64,000 bases of DNA from Glycomyces luteolus. GTDB lineage: Bacteria > Actinomycetota > Actinomycetes > Mycobacteriales > Micromonosporaceae. Location: the NCBI RefSeq assembly GCF_027622875.1, contig NZ_JAPZVP010000013.1, positions 111,255-175,254 of the forward strand. Reading direction: 5' to 3'. Shown one piece after another: positions 62,549 through 64,000 of the stretch (positions are counted from its first letter, which is position 1; every line of letters starts with the position of its first letter). Under the pieces are notes generated by a model. It was not told where the DNA came from. It worked only from the letters and a program-made list of their open reading frames with translations, and made no database searches. A program made the translations under genes and the position numbers.

Positions 62549-63247
62549 TCAGCCGCACAGCCCCGCGCTCAGGAGGCCTGAGAGCGCCTCGCCGAAGGCG
62601 GCCGGGTCGGCGTAGCCGTGCTTGTCGTCGATGCTCCACGACAGCGTGATCTGGCGTTCGCCGTCGTAGGAGTGGAACGTCTGCGTCTGGTGGCCCATGC
62701 CGTCGCCGACATGCCCGAGGAAGACCTCCTCAGGGTCGTCGGGGCATCCCATCTGGACGCCGCCGAGGGTGAGGTCGCCCGCCTCCAGTCCCGGGTAGGC
62801 GACGGCGACCCAGTCGGGCACTCCCGACGTGTGCTGGAGGAGCTGGCGGACCGTCGGGTCCTCCTCGTACGGCAGGAGCCCGGGGAGGTACGCGCCGATC
62901 GGTTCGTCGATGTCGATGGCGCCCTCCCCGTCGAGCTGGAGGACGACCGCGGCCACCATCGACTTGGTGACGCTGCCGATGCGCACCCGGTCTCCCGGCC
63001 GCGCGCCCCGCGCGTCATCGAGGCCGCGGTCGCCGGCCGCATCGCTCCAGACCTCGCGGCCGTCGCGGACCTCCACGAGGGCGGATCCTCCCGTGATCTC
63101 GGCGATGGCCGCGAGCCGGTCCTCCAGCGCGGCGGTGCCGATGCGGCGCTCGGGCCGGGTGTCGGCGGCGGCGAACTGCGTGGCCGTCAGCGCGCCGACG
63201 AGCCCGAGCGCGGCCGCGCCCGCGGCGGCGATCCTGAGTTATCTCAT
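62549..63247 (-). pseudogene. Serine hydrolase (beta-lactamase/DD-peptidase family), broken
   Basis: The natural start is ATG 63247, six bases after TACGTT (63259-63254), but the third codon is TAA (63241-63239). After it the frame reads as a signal peptide (LRIAAAGAAALGLVGALTAT) and then a serine-hydrolase domain with SxxK motif GSVTKSMVAA and LLQHTSGVPDW. The protein is also too short: the segment that should carry the YxN motif is missing between PDWVAVAYPGLE and the C-terminal GHVGDGMGHQ, leaving about 230 instead of about 380 residues. Two independent lesions make function unlikely. Confidence 0.8.
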
Positions 63248-63456
63248 CCTCACAACGTATGGGCCGCACCGTGGTCGAACGATCCTGCGAGCCCCCCGGA
63301 CGCCGGTACCGCCCGCCCTACCGCGAAACCGCCCGCAGCGGTCGGCCCGGAACGGACGGATTTCCGGGATCGCCCTTCGCCTCCCCACCGGCGTATACAG
63401 TGACGTGAGGGGCTGAAGGGCCAGGCGGCATCGCCCGGGACGTAGGGGTTCTGAAA

Positions 63457-64000
63457 ATGGCGGATCTGGACTACGTCGCATTGTTCGCGGCGATACCGAC
63501 TCCCTGTGTGGTCATCACGCGGGACTTCGCGATCGTCGCCGCCAATCCCGCCTACACGGAGGCCACCGGCAAGACCCTCGACGAACTGGTCGGACGCCCC
63601 CTCTTCGACGTCTTCCCCGATCCCGACGTCAGCGGCGAACGGAACGTCAAGGCCTCGCTGAACTGGGTCATCGAGACCGGGCGGCAGCACACCATGGCCC
63701 TGCAGAAGTACGACGTCCCCATCGAGGGCACTTCCGCGTTCGAGGAACGCTGGTGGTCGATCATCAACTCGCCGATCGCCGGGCGCAACAGCCCCGTCGA
63801 ATGGATCCTCATCCGAGCCGAAGACGTGACGGCGTTCGTCCGATCCCACGACTTCAACCGCCACCTGCCGACCGAGGCGCCGTCCGAGGCGATGGCGCGG
63901 GAGGCCGAGCTCTTCGAACGGGCCCGCGAGCTCCAGCACCTCAACGTGGAGCTGAGCGAGGCCAACATACGCGACCACCAGGTCGCCGTCACCCTCCAGA
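63457..64000 (+). CDS. PAS-domain regulator, N-terminal part (probable SpoIIE-type phosphatase)
   Basis: Open at the right edge; 181 codons visible. A PAS domain begins LDYVALFAAIPTPCVVITRD with NPAYTEATGKTLDELVGRPL. A coiled-coil connector follows (REAELFERARELQHLNVELS) and the window ends in HQVAVTLQ. That ending is the usual lead-in to RsbU/SpoIIE PP2C phosphatase domains (often LQ-R-x-LLP), so a stress-sigma regulatory phosphatase is likely but not shown. No stop or start conflict; a -10 like TACAGT is at 63396-63401. Confidence 0.82.
   Translation, partial: MADLDYVALFAAIPTPCVVITRDFAIVAANPAYTEATGKTLDELVGRPLFDVFPDPDVSGERNVKASLNWVIETGRQHTMALQKYDVPIEGTSAFEERWWSIINSPIAGRNSPVEWILIRAEDVTAFVRSHDFNRHLPTEAPSEAMAREAELFERARELQHLNVELSEANIRDHQVAVTLQ

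Overview
The window is high-GC actinobacterial DNA. Evidence: strong G/C bias in third codon positions, GTG and TTG starts, a chaplin-type secreted protein, LuxR-LAL regulators, an IdeR-type iron box, and bifunctional-type Dcd, MutT1-like and SpoIIE-type genes. The mix suggests a mycelial actinomycete, and Glycomycetaceae would fit, but no rRNA is present and the family is a guess. A striking general trait is promoter layout: about 27 genes have a TANNNT -10 box ending only 5-7 bases before the ATG/GTG, so much of the window is probably expressed as leaderless mRNA.

Layout. 1-4.8 kb: end of a membrane glycosyltransferase-like gene, dcd, a TM-helix protein, a TetR regulator and HMG-CoA lyase. 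5-14 kb: two giant LuxR (LAL) regulators with two membrane transport-type genes and an FMN reductase. Both divergent promoter regions here carry the same tandem CCAGTCG / GACAGATG-like operator. 14-24 kb: alpha/beta hydrolase with divergent MerR, GNAT, radA, HAD-IB phosphatase, LacI, ArsR, cell-surface proteins and DedA. 24-26 kb: a small secreted protein and a four-repeat chaplin-like protein, followed by a low-complexity poly-G stretch. 26-32.6 kb: an Hsp70-TM-beta-propeller protein overlapping a SRPBCC gene, and a 1030-aa GH3 enzyme. 32.6-36.6 kb: an accessory-looking island with a frameshifted remnant, two unknown overlapping genes and 1.3 kb with no confident gene.

36.6-43 kb: MutT1-like/ppk1, tRNA-Glu and tRNA-Asp, pheA, GPP34 and ArsR genes. 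43-51 kb: MFS gene behind a palindromic operator, IdeR-boxed siderophore-iron ABC importer, and the molybdate operon (HTH-TOBE, modA, modB, modC). modC carries an in-frame insert that matches an intergenic repeat elsewhere in the window. 51-57.6 kb: metallopeptidase, serS, DUF488, two HAD phosphatases, a P450 remnant, ABC-F ATPase and a 51-aa membrane protein. 57.6-64 kb: two mirror-image AraC/NAD(P)H-oxidoreductase pairs sharing a 24-bp operator and bracketing a cytochrome P450 joined in frame to its ferredoxin through a TTA codon. The window ends with a broken serine hydrolase and the start of a PAS-containing, probably SpoIIE-type regulator.

Working together: the clearest functional units are the iron importer, the molybdate operon, the LAL/redox/export modules at 5-14 kb, and the AraC/oxidoreductase/P450 cluster at 57.6-62.5 kb. 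The last two look like redox or xenobiotic response circuits. Several genes are decaying (P450 remnant, serine hydrolase, Rpn-like remnant).
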